64,000 nt of DNA from the NCBI RefSeq assembly GCF_014192225.1, contig NZ_JACHXS010000002.1, positions 834,844 through 898,843 on the forward strand. The letters are read 5' to 3'. Shown piece after piece: positions 57,136 to 64,000 of this stretch. This DNA comes from Pseudoduganella umbonata. Its GTDB lineage: Bacteria > Pseudomonadota > Gammaproteobacteria > Burkholderiales > Burkholderiaceae_D. The translations under genes and the position numbers were made by a program. A model generated the notes under the pieces. The model did not search any database and was not told where the DNA came from. It worked only from the letters and a program-made list of their open reading frames with translations. The stretch's first letter is position 1. Every line of letters starts with the position of its first letter.

Positions 57136-57169
57136 TAAAAAAACGCCGGGTCGCCCCGGCGTTTTTTTT
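57136..57169 (+). terminator. Rho-independent terminator after glk-hexR
   Basis: ACGCCGGG-TCGC-CCCGGCGT stem flanked by an A-run and a T8 run, so it can work in both directions: for glk and for the small gene on the minus strand. Confidence 0.92.
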
Positions 57170-57180
57170 GCCTGTCCGTT

Positions 57181-57285
57181 TCAGTAACGGCGGCGCACGC
57201 CCTGCACCGGTGCCCGCTTCAGCACCCGGCCCTGCACTTTCTTCCAGATAAAGCCGGCGATTGCCATCAGGATCATCTTGCGCAT
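57181..57285 (-). CDS. 34-residue cationic small protein
   Basis: An ORF of 35 codons with an excellent GGGAGGA site 4 bp before its ATG. The peptide starts MRKMILMAIAGFIWKKVQG, a short hydrophobic helix, and continues with a strongly basic tail ending VRRRY. It ends right beside a bidirectional terminator, so it has its own termination signal. The combination of ribosome site, length and terminator makes it a likely real gene. Function is unknown; a membrane-associated regulatory peptide is one possibility. Confidence 0.6.
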   Translation of the reverse strand: MRKMILMAIAGFIWKKVQGRVLKRAPVQGVRRRY

Positions 57286-57435
57286 ACATCCTCCCTTGCA
57301 TTGGTTTCATTGCATTGCAACCAGGCCCGGTGCCTGCCGCAACGATGAGCCTACGATACCGTATCTGCAAAATTGCGAGCGCAGCAATGGTTGGCCGTGC
57401 GGCGGTGGCGGGAACGGGCCGTGAAAAAAAGGTTG

Positions 57436-57480
57436 CGATATATCGTGGAAGGTTTAAGATATATCTCAATACGATATATC
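57436..57480. promoter_or_regulatory. Triple GATATATC operator of the PadR gene
   Basis: The perfect palindrome GATATATC occurs three times: 57437-57444 (within CGATATATCG), 57458-57465 (AGATATATCT) and 57473-57480. The last ends 13 bp before the PadR start, overlapping the ribosome-binding region. Inverted A/T-rich sites like these suit PadR autoregulation. Confidence 0.65.
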
Positions 57481-57493
57481 TTTAGGAGTTCAC

Positions 57494-58039
57494 ATGTTCC
57501 ATAAGTTCCGACACCACGGTCCCCGTTCGCACGAATCCCACCATCCCCGCGGCGGTCACGGCGGCGGCCCGGGCGCGCCGGGAGGCAGGGGGCCGCGCAT
57601 GTTCGACGCGGGCGCGATGCGCTACGTGGTGCTGCAGCTGATCGCGGAAAAGCCGCGCCACGGGTATGACATCATCAAGGAGCTGGAGGGCCGGGTCGGC
57701 GGCGGTTATGCGCCGAGCCCGGGCGCGATCTACCCGCTGATGGCGATGCTGTACGAGATGGGCCACGTGTCGATCAGCAGCGAAGGCAACAAGAAGCTGC
57801 ATTCGATTACGCCGGAAGGGCAGGCCTTCCTGGACGAGAACCGGCAGATGGTCGATGCGCTGATGGCGCGCCTGGCCGAGCCGCAAGCGGGCAGCCGCGA
57901 CAGCCTGCGCTCGGTGATGCACGAGCTCAAGCACGTGGTCATCGAAAAAGGCCGCGATCCGGCCGCATCGCCGGCGCGCGCCGAACAGATCGCCGCGATC
58001 CTGCGCCGCGCGGCCGACGAGATCCGCCAGCTGGCGTAA
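57494..58039 (+). CDS. PadR-family transcriptional regulator
   Basis: 181 residues; AGGAG 6 bp before the ATG. A His/Gly/Arg-rich leader (residues 1-35, HHGPRSHESHHPRGGHGGG) may bind metal. The PadR winged helix follows: MRYVVLQLIAEKPRHGYDIIKELEGRVGGGYAPSPGAIYPLMAMLYEMGHV, then TPEGQAFLDE and a C-terminal dimerisation helix. It is upstream of an MFS exporter, 67 bp away with a hairpin between. It most likely represses itself and the exporter until an aromatic or drug-like ligand, or a metal via the His-rich leader, is sensed. Confidence 0.88.
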   Translation: MFHKFRHHGPRSHESHHPRGGHGGGPGAPGGRGPRMFDAGAMRYVVLQLIAEKPRHGYDIIKELEGRVGGGYAPSPGAIYPLMAMLYEMGHVSISSEGNKKLHSITPEGQAFLDENRQMVDALMARLAEPQAGSRDSLRSVMHELKHVVIEKGRDPAASPARAEQIAAILRRAADEIRQLA

Positions 58040-58065
58040 CGGCCGCATAAGTGGATAAGGCCAAT

Positions 58066-58090
58066 GCCGGCGGGGCGCGTTCCCGCCGGC
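58066..58090 (+). terminator. Hairpin between padR-like gene and MFS exporter
   Basis: GCCGGCGGG / CCCGCCGGC, a perfect 9-bp stem with a 7-base loop, no U-tract. It could reduce read-through into the exporter. Confidence 0.35.
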
Positions 58091-58106
58091 CTCACAAGAA
58101 AAGCAA

Positions 58107-59381
58107 ATGATGACTTCCCTTCCTTACCCCGGCGAGCTGGCTCCCGCGCGCGAGCGGCTCGTGCTGTGGCTGCTGGCGCTCACCCAGTTCACCGTGATCA
58201 TGGATTTCATGGTGATGATGCCGCTGTCGCCGCAACTGATGGCGGCGTTTTCGATCAGCCCGGCGCAGTTTTCCAGTGCCGTCTCCGCGTATGCGTGGTG
58301 CGCCGGCCTGTCCGGCCTGCTCGCGGCGACCTATATCGACCGCTTCGACCGCAAGCGCATGCTGCTGGCGGTGTTTTTACTGTTCAACCTGTCGAACCTG
58401 GCGTGCGCGCTGGCGCCGAATTTCCATGTGCTGGTACTGTCGCGTGCATTCGCGGGGCTGACCGGCGGCGTGCTGGGCGCGATCGGCATGGCCATCATCG
58501 GCGACCTCATCGCGCCACAGCGGCGCGGCTATGCGACCGGCATCGTGATGACGTCGTTCTCGATGGCCGCGATCCTGGGCGTGCCGCTGGGCGTCGGCCT
58601 GGCGGCCCGCTTCGGCTGGCAGTCGCCGTTCTACCTGCTGGTGGTGGTGTCGATGGCGATCTGGTGCCTTGCCGCGTTCGTGCTGCCGCCGCTGACGGCG
58701 CACCTCGACCGTAACGGGAACGGCAACGCGCCGCCGGCTCGCGCGCTGCCGGAGCTGCTGGCGCTGTTCCGCGTGCCCGAGCACCTGCGCGCGTTCCTGC
58801 TGACGTTCGTGACGATGCTGAACGCGATGCTGGTGATTCCCTTCATCTCGCCTGTGCTGGTCGGTAACCTCGGCGTGCAGCCGGGCGACATCATGTGGAT
58901 CTACCTGGCCGGCGGTATCGCGGCGTTCTTCAGTTCGCGCTTCGTGGGTTCCTGGTCCGACCGCGCCGGCCGGCACAAGGTGTTCCGTATTTTCGTGCTG
59001 TTGTCGGTGGCGCCGATCCTGGCGATCACGCACCTGCCGGATGTCTCCCCGCATTGGCCATTGCTGGCGCTGGTGTGCCTGTTCCCGTTCTTCATGGTGG
59101 CGATGAACGGCCGCAATGTGCCGCTGCAGGCGCTGATGACGACGGTGCCCGACGCGCGGCGCCGTGGCGCCTTTCTCAGCGCGAACGCGGCCGTGCAGCA
59201 GATCGGCACGGGGCTGGGTGCGCTGCTGGGCGGACTGTGGCTGCACACGGATGCGGCCGGCCACATCAGTGGTTACGGGCTGAACGGCTGGCTGGCCGCG
59301 GGCCTGTCGCTGTTTACATGGTGGTGGGTGGGGCAGGTGCGGGCGGTGCCGGCTGCACCGGCCCTCAGGAGCCCTGCCTGA
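58107..59381 (+). CDS. MFS exporter (drug/sugar-efflux type)
   Basis: 424 residues with 12 membrane helices. The motif GLLAATYIDRFDRKRML is the family loop 2-3 signature (GxLaDrxGrRR-like), and VMTSFSMAAILGVPLGVGLA matches the motif C of antiporters (gxxxGPxxGG-like), which marks efflux. It follows the PadR regulator and is likely under its control, so it may export the compound sensed. The 3' end overlaps the convergent unknown gene by 17 bp. Substrate unknown. Confidence 0.82.
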   Translation: MMTSLPYPGELAPARERLVLWLLALTQFTVIMDFMVMMPLSPQLMAAFSISPAQFSSAVSAYAWCAGLSGLLAATYIDRFDRKRMLLAVFLLFNLSNLACALAPNFHVLVLSRAFAGLTGGVLGAIGMAIIGDLIAPQRRGYATGIVMTSFSMAAILGVPLGVGLAARFGWQSPFYLLVVVSMAIWCLAAFVLPPLTAHLDRNGNGNAPPARALPELLALFRVPEHLRAFLLTFVTMLNAMLVIPFISPVLVGNLGVQPGDIMWIYLAGGIAAFFSSRFVGSWSDRAGRHKVFRIFVLLSVAPILAITHLPDVSPHWPLLALVCLFPFFMVAMNGRNVPLQALMTTVPDARRRGAFLSANAAVQQIGTGLGALLGGLWLHTDAAGHISGYGLNGWLAAGLSLFTWWWVGQVRAVPAAPALRSPA

Positions 59382-60009
59382 CGACGATGTCGAGCAGGCG
59401 CTGCGCCTGCTTCATGACCGGCGATGCGATCTTGTCGCGGTCGACGTCGCTGAACGTGCCATCGCGCGCATGCAGGCCGTCCGCGGCCAGCAGCGACAGG
59501 CGCAGGTTGCCCAGCGTCGGCGGTGCCGCGCGGTATTTCGCCAGCCCCCTGGCCGCCGCCAGCGGAATGGCCGCATGCACGAGCAGCTTGCCCTGCTGGG
59601 CCACGCTGTCCGGCGCGCCTTCGAAGACGGCCACGCGGCCGGTATGGTGGATGTAGCGCACGGTGCCGTCGGCATAGGCGGCCAGCACGTCGAGCCCGCC
59701 CTCGAGCGGCACTTCGACGACCACGCCCAGCAGTTCGCGCGAGGTGACCGGCTGGCCGGCAGCGCGCAGCCACTGCCAGGCCAGCAGCCGCACGCGGCTT
59801 TCCTCGGCAGGGTCTTCGCCGATCGTCTGCACCACGCGCGGATCGGGCGCCGTGCCGAACAGCGACGCGGGTTCCGCACCTTGCTGCATCAGTTGCGGAT
59901 CGTCGCAGAACAGCAGCTGGTACATGAGGTTCAGTTCTTCCTGCTTGTACGGCCGGGCTTGGGAGGCGTGCCGGCGCGACGACAGCGCGGCAATGAGTTT
60001 CTTGAACAT
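59365..60009 (-). CDS. Conserved hypothetical protein, 214 residues
   Basis: Begins MFKKLIAALSSRRHASQARPYKQEELNLMYQLLFCDD. Alpha/beta with no signal or membrane segment: LLGVVVEVPLEGGLDVLAAYADGTVRYIHHTGRVAVFEGAP looks like a beta-barrel-like repeat, and the C-terminus is helical (KIASPVMKQAQRLLDIVV). Last of a minus-strand run with GST, an unknown membrane-anchored protein and a ThDP enzyme (gaps of 15, 33 and 83 bp). Function unknown. Confidence 0.65.
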   Translation of the reverse strand: MFKKLIAALSSRRHASQARPYKQEELNLMYQLLFCDDPQLMQQGAEPASLFGTAPDPRVVQTIGEDPAEESRVRLLAWQWLRAAGQPVTSRELLGVVVEVPLEGGLDVLAAYADGTVRYIHHTGRVAVFEGAPDSVAQQGKLLVHAAIPLAAARGLAKYRAAPPTLGNLRLSLLAADGLHARDGTFSDVDRDKIASPVMKQAQRLLDIVVRQGS

Positions 60010-60024
60010 GGCATCATTGTATCG

Positions 60025-60666
60025 TCACTGGATACCGTCAAGGTGCCATCCCTGGAGACTTTCCATCGACACCGCGCCGCGCCAGGCGGGGCGGGCGGTG
60101 GCCAGCCGCGCCAGGCGGTCCAGCTCCGGCCATTCGGTGGCCGGTTTCGGCATCGCGCGCGACCAGCGCATGTACATGCACAGCTGGTAGTCGGCCGAGC
60201 TGAAACGCTCGCCCAGCAGGTAAGGCCCGTGGGCCGCCAGGTGCGAGGCGATCCGTTCGAATCCCGCTTCCAGCGCGCGGCGCACCGGCATGCGGCTCGC
60301 TTCGTCGTGCGCGGCCAGGCCCACGTCCTGCGGGTAGAACCACAGCCGGAACGGCCCGCCCAGCGAAGTGGCCAGGGCCACCGTCCATTGCAGCCATTCG
60401 GCGCGGCCCGGTGCGCCGGGGGCGGGGGCGAGGTTCGCCTCCGGGTGGCGCTCGGCCAGCAGCATCAGCAGCGCGGCCGATTCGCGATGCGCCAGGCCGT
60501 CGATGAGCAGCGTGGGCACGGTGCCCTGCGGGTTCAGGCGCAGGTAGTCGTCCGTGCGCGGCACGTCCAGGTCGACATTGACCAGCTGGTGGTCGGCGCC
60601 GGTCTCGTGGATCGCGGCATGCACGGCGAGGCTGGCCGCGCCGGGAGAGTAATACAGCGTATACAT
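60025..60666 (-). CDS. Glutathione S-transferase
   Basis: 213 residues from 60666, chosen because GGAG lies 6 bp before it; the ATG 12 bp upstream contains that site. The N-terminal thioredoxin fold reads MYTLYYSPGAASLAVHAAIHETG with Ser at the usual catalytic position, then NPQGTVPTLLIDG and ESAALLMLLAERHP for glutathione binding. The C-terminal all-helical domain has LLGERFSSADYQLCMYMRW. It resembles beta/theta-type bacterial GSTs. It is in the run behind the ThDP enzyme; a detoxification or stress role is inferred. Confidence 0.85.
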   Translation of the reverse strand: MYTLYYSPGAASLAVHAAIHETGADHQLVNVDLDVPRTDDYLRLNPQGTVPTLLIDGLAHRESAALLMLLAERHPEANLAPAPGAPGRAEWLQWTVALATSLGGPFRLWFYPQDVGLAAHDEASRMPVRRALEAGFERIASHLAAHGPYLLGERFSSADYQLCMYMRWSRAMPKPATEWPELDRLARLATARPAWRGAVSMESLQGWHLDGIQ

Positions 60667-60699
60667 CGGTGGCTCCATGGTCTTCGGTGAATGGCCGGG

Positions 60700-61236
60700 T
60701 CAGCGCGCGGCCCGTTCCATCGGTCGTTGTTCGGTGCGCCAGCGCGCCAGCGGCAGCAGGTTTTCATCGTCGTCGACAAGGATCTCGCCATCGGCCACGC
60801 CGACCAGGAAGCTTTGCCAGGTGACGGCGGCTTCGGGCCGGTTCTCGACAAAGCTGAGCTGGTGGTACTGCCTGCCGTCGACCGTGCGCGGCGCGGGATC
60901 GAAAGGCACCACGGCGCCACGCACGGCGCCGCCGGATGCCGTCTCGATGTGCCTGGCCCATGCCTGCAGCTCGGGCAACGCCATCAGGCGCGCCACCGCC
61001 TGGTCCCGGGTCAGCGCCTGCGCCGGCCGTTGGGCAGGAGTGGCGGCGGGAGCGGCAGCAGGAGGGGCGGCGTGTACAGACGCGGCGGCGGCAGACTGTC
61101 GTGCCGTTGCGCTGCCTGGCCCCACGTGCTGCGGATACAGGTACCACGCGCCCAGCGCGGCGGCCAGCAGCCCGGCCAGCGTGCCGGCGAGGGCGGGAAG
61201 GTGGGAGGATTTGCTCTGTCGGTTTTTCGTGTCCAT
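60700..61236 (-). CDS. Membrane-anchored conserved hypothetical protein
   Basis: 178 residues starting MDTKNRQSKSSHLPALAGTLAGLLAAALGAWYLYPQ, one N-terminal membrane helix. An Ala/Pro linker follows, then a domain with LTRDQAVARLMALPELQAWARHIETASGGAV, YHQLSFVENRPEAAVTWQSFLVG and DGEILVDDDENLLPLARW. It may be periplasmic with a helical and a beta part. A start 30 bp upstream at 61266 is possible but neither has a clear ribosome site. No family recognised. It sits between the ThDP enzyme and GST. Confidence 0.6.
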   Translation of the reverse strand: MDTKNRQSKSSHLPALAGTLAGLLAAALGAWYLYPQHVGPGSATARQSAAAASVHAAPPAAAPAATPAQRPAQALTRDQAVARLMALPELQAWARHIETASGGAVRGAVVPFDPAPRTVDGRQYHQLSFVENRPEAAVTWQSFLVGVADGEILVDDDENLLPLARWRTEQRPMERAAR

Positions 61237-61319
61237 GTTGCGAACATGGTAATCGAAAGGCACCATTTGCACAGCGCCAATCGAATGCGCCCGGAATGCC
61301 CGGGTTTCCTGTTGTTTCC

Positions 61320-63110
61320 CTAGTCTTTCTTCGGCGGGAACCAGCCTTCCCAGGTCTCCTTGATGCTGGCGCGCACGGTGGCCAGCGCATCCGGGTCGCC
61401 CTTCAGCAGCGCCTTGAAGTAGGCGGCGGCCTGCTTCACCGGCACGTCCGGCGGTAGTGGCGGCACGTGCGGATCGGTCACCATCTCGAGCACGCAGGGC
61501 CGGTCCGACGCCAGTGCCGCTTCCCAGCCGGCGGCCACCGCGTCGGCGCTGTCGATGCGGATGCCCTTCAGGCCCACCAGTTCCGCGTATTGCGCATACG
61601 GGAAATCGGGCATCACCTGCGACGCCTCGAATTTCGGATTGGCCCCCATCACGCGCTCTTCCCATGTGACCAGGTTCAGGTCCTGGTTGTTGAGCACCAT
61701 GACGACGAGCTTGCCGTTGCCCCAGCGCCGCCAGTACTTGGCGATCGTGATCAGGCCGTTGATGCCGTTCATCTGCATGGCGCCGTCGCCCACCAGCGCG
61801 ATCACATGGCGGTCGGGATGGGCGAACTTGGCGGCGATCGCATACGGCACGGCGCAGCCCATCGTGGACAGGCCGCCGGAGACGCTGGTCATCATGCCGC
61901 GCCGGATCTTCACGTCGCGCGCATACCAGTTGGTGGCCGAGCCCGAATCGCCGACGATGATGCAATCGTCCGGCAGCCGGGGCGACAGTTCCCAGAACAC
62001 GCGCTGCGGGTTGATCGGATTGGCTTCGTTCATCGCGCGGCCTTCCAGCACGCGCCACCAGCGCTCGACGTTGCTGCGGATGTCGTCCTGCCACTGCCGT
62101 TCGGTCTTGCGCTGCAACAGCGGGATCAGCGCGCGCAGCGTTTCGCGCGAGTCGCCGATCAGGTTGAACTCCATCGGGTAGCGCACGCTGGCGCGGCGCG
62201 CATCGATGTCGATCTGCACGCCGCGCGCCTGGCCTTCCTTCGGCAGGTGTTCGCTGTACGGGAAGTTCGAGCCCACCATCAGCAGCGTGTCGCAGTCGTT
62301 CATCATGTCGTGGCTGGGCTTGGTGCCGAGCAGGCCGATGGTGCCGGTGACGAACGGCAGGTCGTCCGGCACGGCTGCCTTGCCGAGCAGCGCCTTGGCG
62401 ATGCCGGCGCCGAGGATGTCGGCCACTTCGATCAGCTCGTCGGTGGCGTGCAGCGCGCCGGCGCCGGCCAGGATCGCCACCTTCTTCCCTTCGTTCAGGA
62501 TGCGCGCGGCCTGCTGCAAGGCGTCCTGTGGCGGCACGTGGCTGCGGGTCAGGGCGCCGATGCCGGAGACCACGGTGCCGTGCTCGCGCGGCGGCTTCGG
62601 CACCGCGTCCAGCTCCTGCACGTCGTTCGGGAAGATCAGGCAGGTGACGGCGCGTTCTTCCTTGGCGATGCGGAAGGCGCGGTCGATCAGGTGGCGCACC
62701 TGGGCCGGGTCGGTGGCCATGTGCACGTATTCGTGCGCCACGTCCTTGAACAGCGCCTGCAGGTCGACTTCCTGCTGGTAGTCGCTGCCCATCGACATGC
62801 GCTTCTGCTGGCCCACGATCGCCACCACGCCCTGGTGGTCGAGCTTGGCATCGTACAGGCCGTTGAGCAGGTGCACCGCGCCGGGGCCGGACGTGGCCAG
62901 GCACACGCCCACTTCGCCGGTGAACTTGGCGTGGGCGGTGGCCATGAAGGCGGCCATTTCCTCGTGCCGCACCTGGATGAATTCGATCAGCTCCTGCCGG
63001 CCGAAGGCGCCCATGATGCCGTTGATGCCGTCGCCGGGGTAACCGTACACGCGCCGCACGCCCCATTCGCCGAGGCGTTGCAAAAGGAAGTCGCCTACCG
63101 TATCCGCCAT
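61320..63110 (-). CDS. ThDP-dependent enzyme, pyruvate oxidase/acetolactate synthase-like
   Basis: 596 residues starting MADTVGDFLLQRLGEWGVRRVYGYPGDGINGIMGAF. The catalytic Glu is in FIQVRHEEMAAFMA; the FAD/CoA middle domain contains VAILAGAGALHATDELIEVADILG; the ThDP pyrophosphate motif is GDGAMQMNGINGLITIAKYW...VLNNQDLN. The combination and length match PoxB-like pyruvate dehydrogenases and related ThDP proteins rather than biosynthetic IlvB, which would have an IlvN partner. Pyruvate is the expected substrate, giving acetate or acetyl-phosphate. No membrane-binding C-terminus like that of E. coli PoxB is evident. Start 63110 has weak Shine-Dalgarno support. Confidence 0.85.
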   Translation of the reverse strand: MADTVGDFLLQRLGEWGVRRVYGYPGDGINGIMGAFGRQELIEFIQVRHEEMAAFMATAHAKFTGEVGVCLATSGPGAVHLLNGLYDAKLDHQGVVAIVGQQKRMSMGSDYQQEVDLQALFKDVAHEYVHMATDPAQVRHLIDRAFRIAKEERAVTCLIFPNDVQELDAVPKPPREHGTVVSGIGALTRSHVPPQDALQQAARILNEGKKVAILAGAGALHATDELIEVADILGAGIAKALLGKAAVPDDLPFVTGTIGLLGTKPSHDMMNDCDTLLMVGSNFPYSEHLPKEGQARGVQIDIDARRASVRYPMEFNLIGDSRETLRALIPLLQRKTERQWQDDIRSNVERWWRVLEGRAMNEANPINPQRVFWELSPRLPDDCIIVGDSGSATNWYARDVKIRRGMMTSVSGGLSTMGCAVPYAIAAKFAHPDRHVIALVGDGAMQMNGINGLITIAKYWRRWGNGKLVVMVLNNQDLNLVTWEERVMGANPKFEASQVMPDFPYAQYAELVGLKGIRIDSADAVAAGWEAALASDRPCVLEMVTDPHVPPLPPDVPVKQAAAYFKALLKGDPDALATVRASIKETWEGWFPPKKD

Positions 63111-63384
63111 GTCGTTCTCGCTCGAATAGTCAAGCAAAAATGATATGTCGATGGCCGGACGGCAGGCGCACGCAAGCATTGCAGTGCACCATCGGCTACC
63201 TGGCCAGGCCGGTTTAATGCCATGTTCCGGGAGCGAAAAGTGAGCTTTGATGCAACGCAAAACCGTATAACCAGGCAGTTTGAAAACGTTGTTCAAGCGG
63301 GACGATCCGCTCAAAAAAACAGCAGAGAGATCGAAAACCGGGTGTATATTGAATCCACAACAACCACGGAACAGGAGACGCAAG

Positions 63385-63558
63385 ATGGATATGGAACCGG
63401 ACGACCGCACCGGGCGCTATGTTGGCTTCGGTATCAGCCTGGGTGCAGCGATCGGCTGCGCGATCGGTGTTGCAATGGGCAATTTCGCAATGGGCATCGG
63501 CCTCGGTGTCGGCGTCGGCAGCGCCGTGGGCGCCGGACTGGCGCGACGGCGACCCTGA
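63385..63558 (+). CDS. Small glycine-zipper membrane protein
   Basis: 57 residues; AGGAGA lies 8 bp before the ATG. A short acidic N-terminus (MDMEPDDRTGRY) leads to one long hydrophobic stretch made of G-x-x-x-G steps (GFGISLGAAIGCAIGVAMGN, then GIGLGVGVGSAVGAGLA), ending RRRP. Such glycine zippers pack tightly in membranes and are found in small toxins and holin-like proteins. A terminator follows. It lies between the ThDP enzyme and an IS110-type element. Function unknown. Confidence 0.65.
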   Translation: MDMEPDDRTGRYVGFGISLGAAIGCAIGVAMGNFAMGIGLGVGVGSAVGAGLARRRP

Positions 63559-63577
63559 TCGATCCTGCGACGTGATC

Positions 63578-63605
63578 ACGGCTGCCTCGGCAGCCGTTGT
63601 TGTTT
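63578..63605 (+). terminator. Probable terminator after the glycine-zipper gene
   Basis: ACGGCTGCC / GGCAGCCGT inverted repeat with a 2-base centre (so the closing pairs open) and TTGTTGTTT downstream. Confidence 0.65.
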
Positions 63606-63611
63606 CCGCCC

Positions 63612-63641
63612 TTTCAAAAAACCGGGACGGACCCTGTTTTT
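63612..63641. repeat. Single GGGACGGACCC repeat
   Basis: CAAAAAACCGGGACGGACCCTGTTTTTG carries the same core as the long hairpin at 41705-41767. It lies just outside the probable left end of the IS110-type element. Confidence 0.6.
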
Positions 63642-63742
63642 GGGGCAATAAAAAGGCAATGGGATGGACGCCCCCTCCGAAACGGCATCGATGTGCCAAA
63701 GTGGAAGTGTCAACAAGCCACGATATCGAGGGAGGCGTCATC

Positions 63743-64000
63743 ATGAAGATTACGACAATCGGCATTGACCTGGCAAAGGATGCGTTCCAAGTCCACGGCA
63801 TAGATGAGCATGGCAAGATTTGTGTGAAGCGGTCACTCAAGCGTAAGGAAATGATGGAGTTCTTCACGCGCACCGAGCCCTGCCTGATCGGCATGGAAAG
63901 TTGTAGTGGTGCCCACTATTGGGCGCGGCGGCTTCGCGACGTTGGCCACACGGTAAAGCTAATGGCGCCACAGTTCGTAAAGCCTTACGTCAAGGGGAAC
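63743..64000 (+). CDS. IS110-family transposase, N-terminal part (runs off window)
   Basis: 86 codons are visible, with GGGAGGCG upstream of the ATG. The start MKITTIGIDLAKDAFQVHG holds the first catalytic Asp of the DEDD RuvC-like domain, followed by CLIGMESCSGAHYWARRL (Glu) and MAPQFVKPYVKGN, the usual prelude to KND. This is the IS110/IS1111 DEDD recombinase type that uses a bridge RNA from the element's non-coding end. The left end of the element is probably near 63655-63680 but could not be fixed. No stop or frame damage is seen in the visible part. Confidence 0.88.
   Translation, partial: MKITTIGIDLAKDAFQVHGIDEHGKICVKRSLKRKEMMEFFTRTEPCLIGMESCSGAHYWARRLRDVGHTVKLMAPQFVKPYVKGN

Noticed and set aside
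54395..57469. A 1024-codon minus-strand frame across the alpha-glucosidase and glk-hexR genes
   Set aside because: Antisense shadow; the plus-strand genes have full catalytic motifs.

Overview
The window is high-GC DNA from a betaproteobacterium, most likely an Oxalobacteraceae member (Massilia/Duganella-like). The reasons are a glucokinase fused to a HexR-type regulator (a Burkholderiales arrangement), a phasin, several large TonB-dependent receptors with an outer-membrane polysaccharide-use locus, and intergenic palindromes such as GGTGTCTGTCACC and GGGACGGACCC. No rRNA, tRNA or CRISPR array was seen. The genus is an inference.

Layout. (1) 1-6.1 kb: a PhoD-like phosphatase cut by the window edge, a ZnuD-like metal receptor behind a Fur/Zur-type palindrome, a histidine kinase and an AraC regulator. 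(2) 6.3-9.3 kb: FabF, an M29-like aminopeptidase and a small unknown protein. (3) 9.4-18.5 kb: the most unusual block, a tightly packed operon with a zinc-ribbon protein, an exported von Willebrand A-like protein with a degenerate metal site, a small membrane protein, a 1215-residue tubulin/FtsZ-superfamily protein with a C-terminal GYF-like domain, and a zinc-ribbon/membrane/helical-repeat protein. A lipoprotein gene follows. (4) 18.45-19.66 kb: a complete IS1595-type element with matching ends and an 8-bp target duplication; its transposase is broken by a palindrome-rich insert. (5) 19.7-26.7 kb: a TPR-GGDEF diguanylate cyclase, a heterodimeric ABC exporter pair and a phasin. (6) 26.9-28.1 kb: a CodA-family deaminase whose substrate-discriminating Asp is Cys, predicting 5-methylcytosine deamination.

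(7) 28-57 kb is a starch/maltodextrin island: a glycosidase-esterase fusion, a MalA-like TonB receptor, a GH31 alpha-glucosidase, a sugar MFS carrier, phosphoglucomutase, periplasmic alpha-amylase, pullulanase, a chemoreceptor, a POT carrier, a cytoplasmic GH13 alpha-glucosidase and the Glk-HexR fusion. Inferred flow: the receptor imports oligosaccharides, the exported GH13, GH31 and pullulanase enzymes trim them, the MFS carrier imports the products, the cytoplasmic GH13 enzyme releases glucose, Glk phosphorylates it and Pgm interconverts Glc-1-P and Glc-6-P. HexR-like palindromes (TGTAGT-N3-ACTACA) lie in three intergenic regions of the island, so the fusion regulator probably controls its own neighbourhood. 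A siderophore-type receptor and an M2 dipeptidase sit inside it without obvious metabolic links.

(8) 57-64 kb: a 34-residue small protein, a PadR regulator with three GATATATC sites in front of it and an MFS exporter behind it, a four-gene minus-strand run (pyruvate-oxidase-like ThDP enzyme, unknown membrane-anchored protein, GST, unknown protein), a glycine-zipper miniprotein, and the start of an IS110-family transposase.
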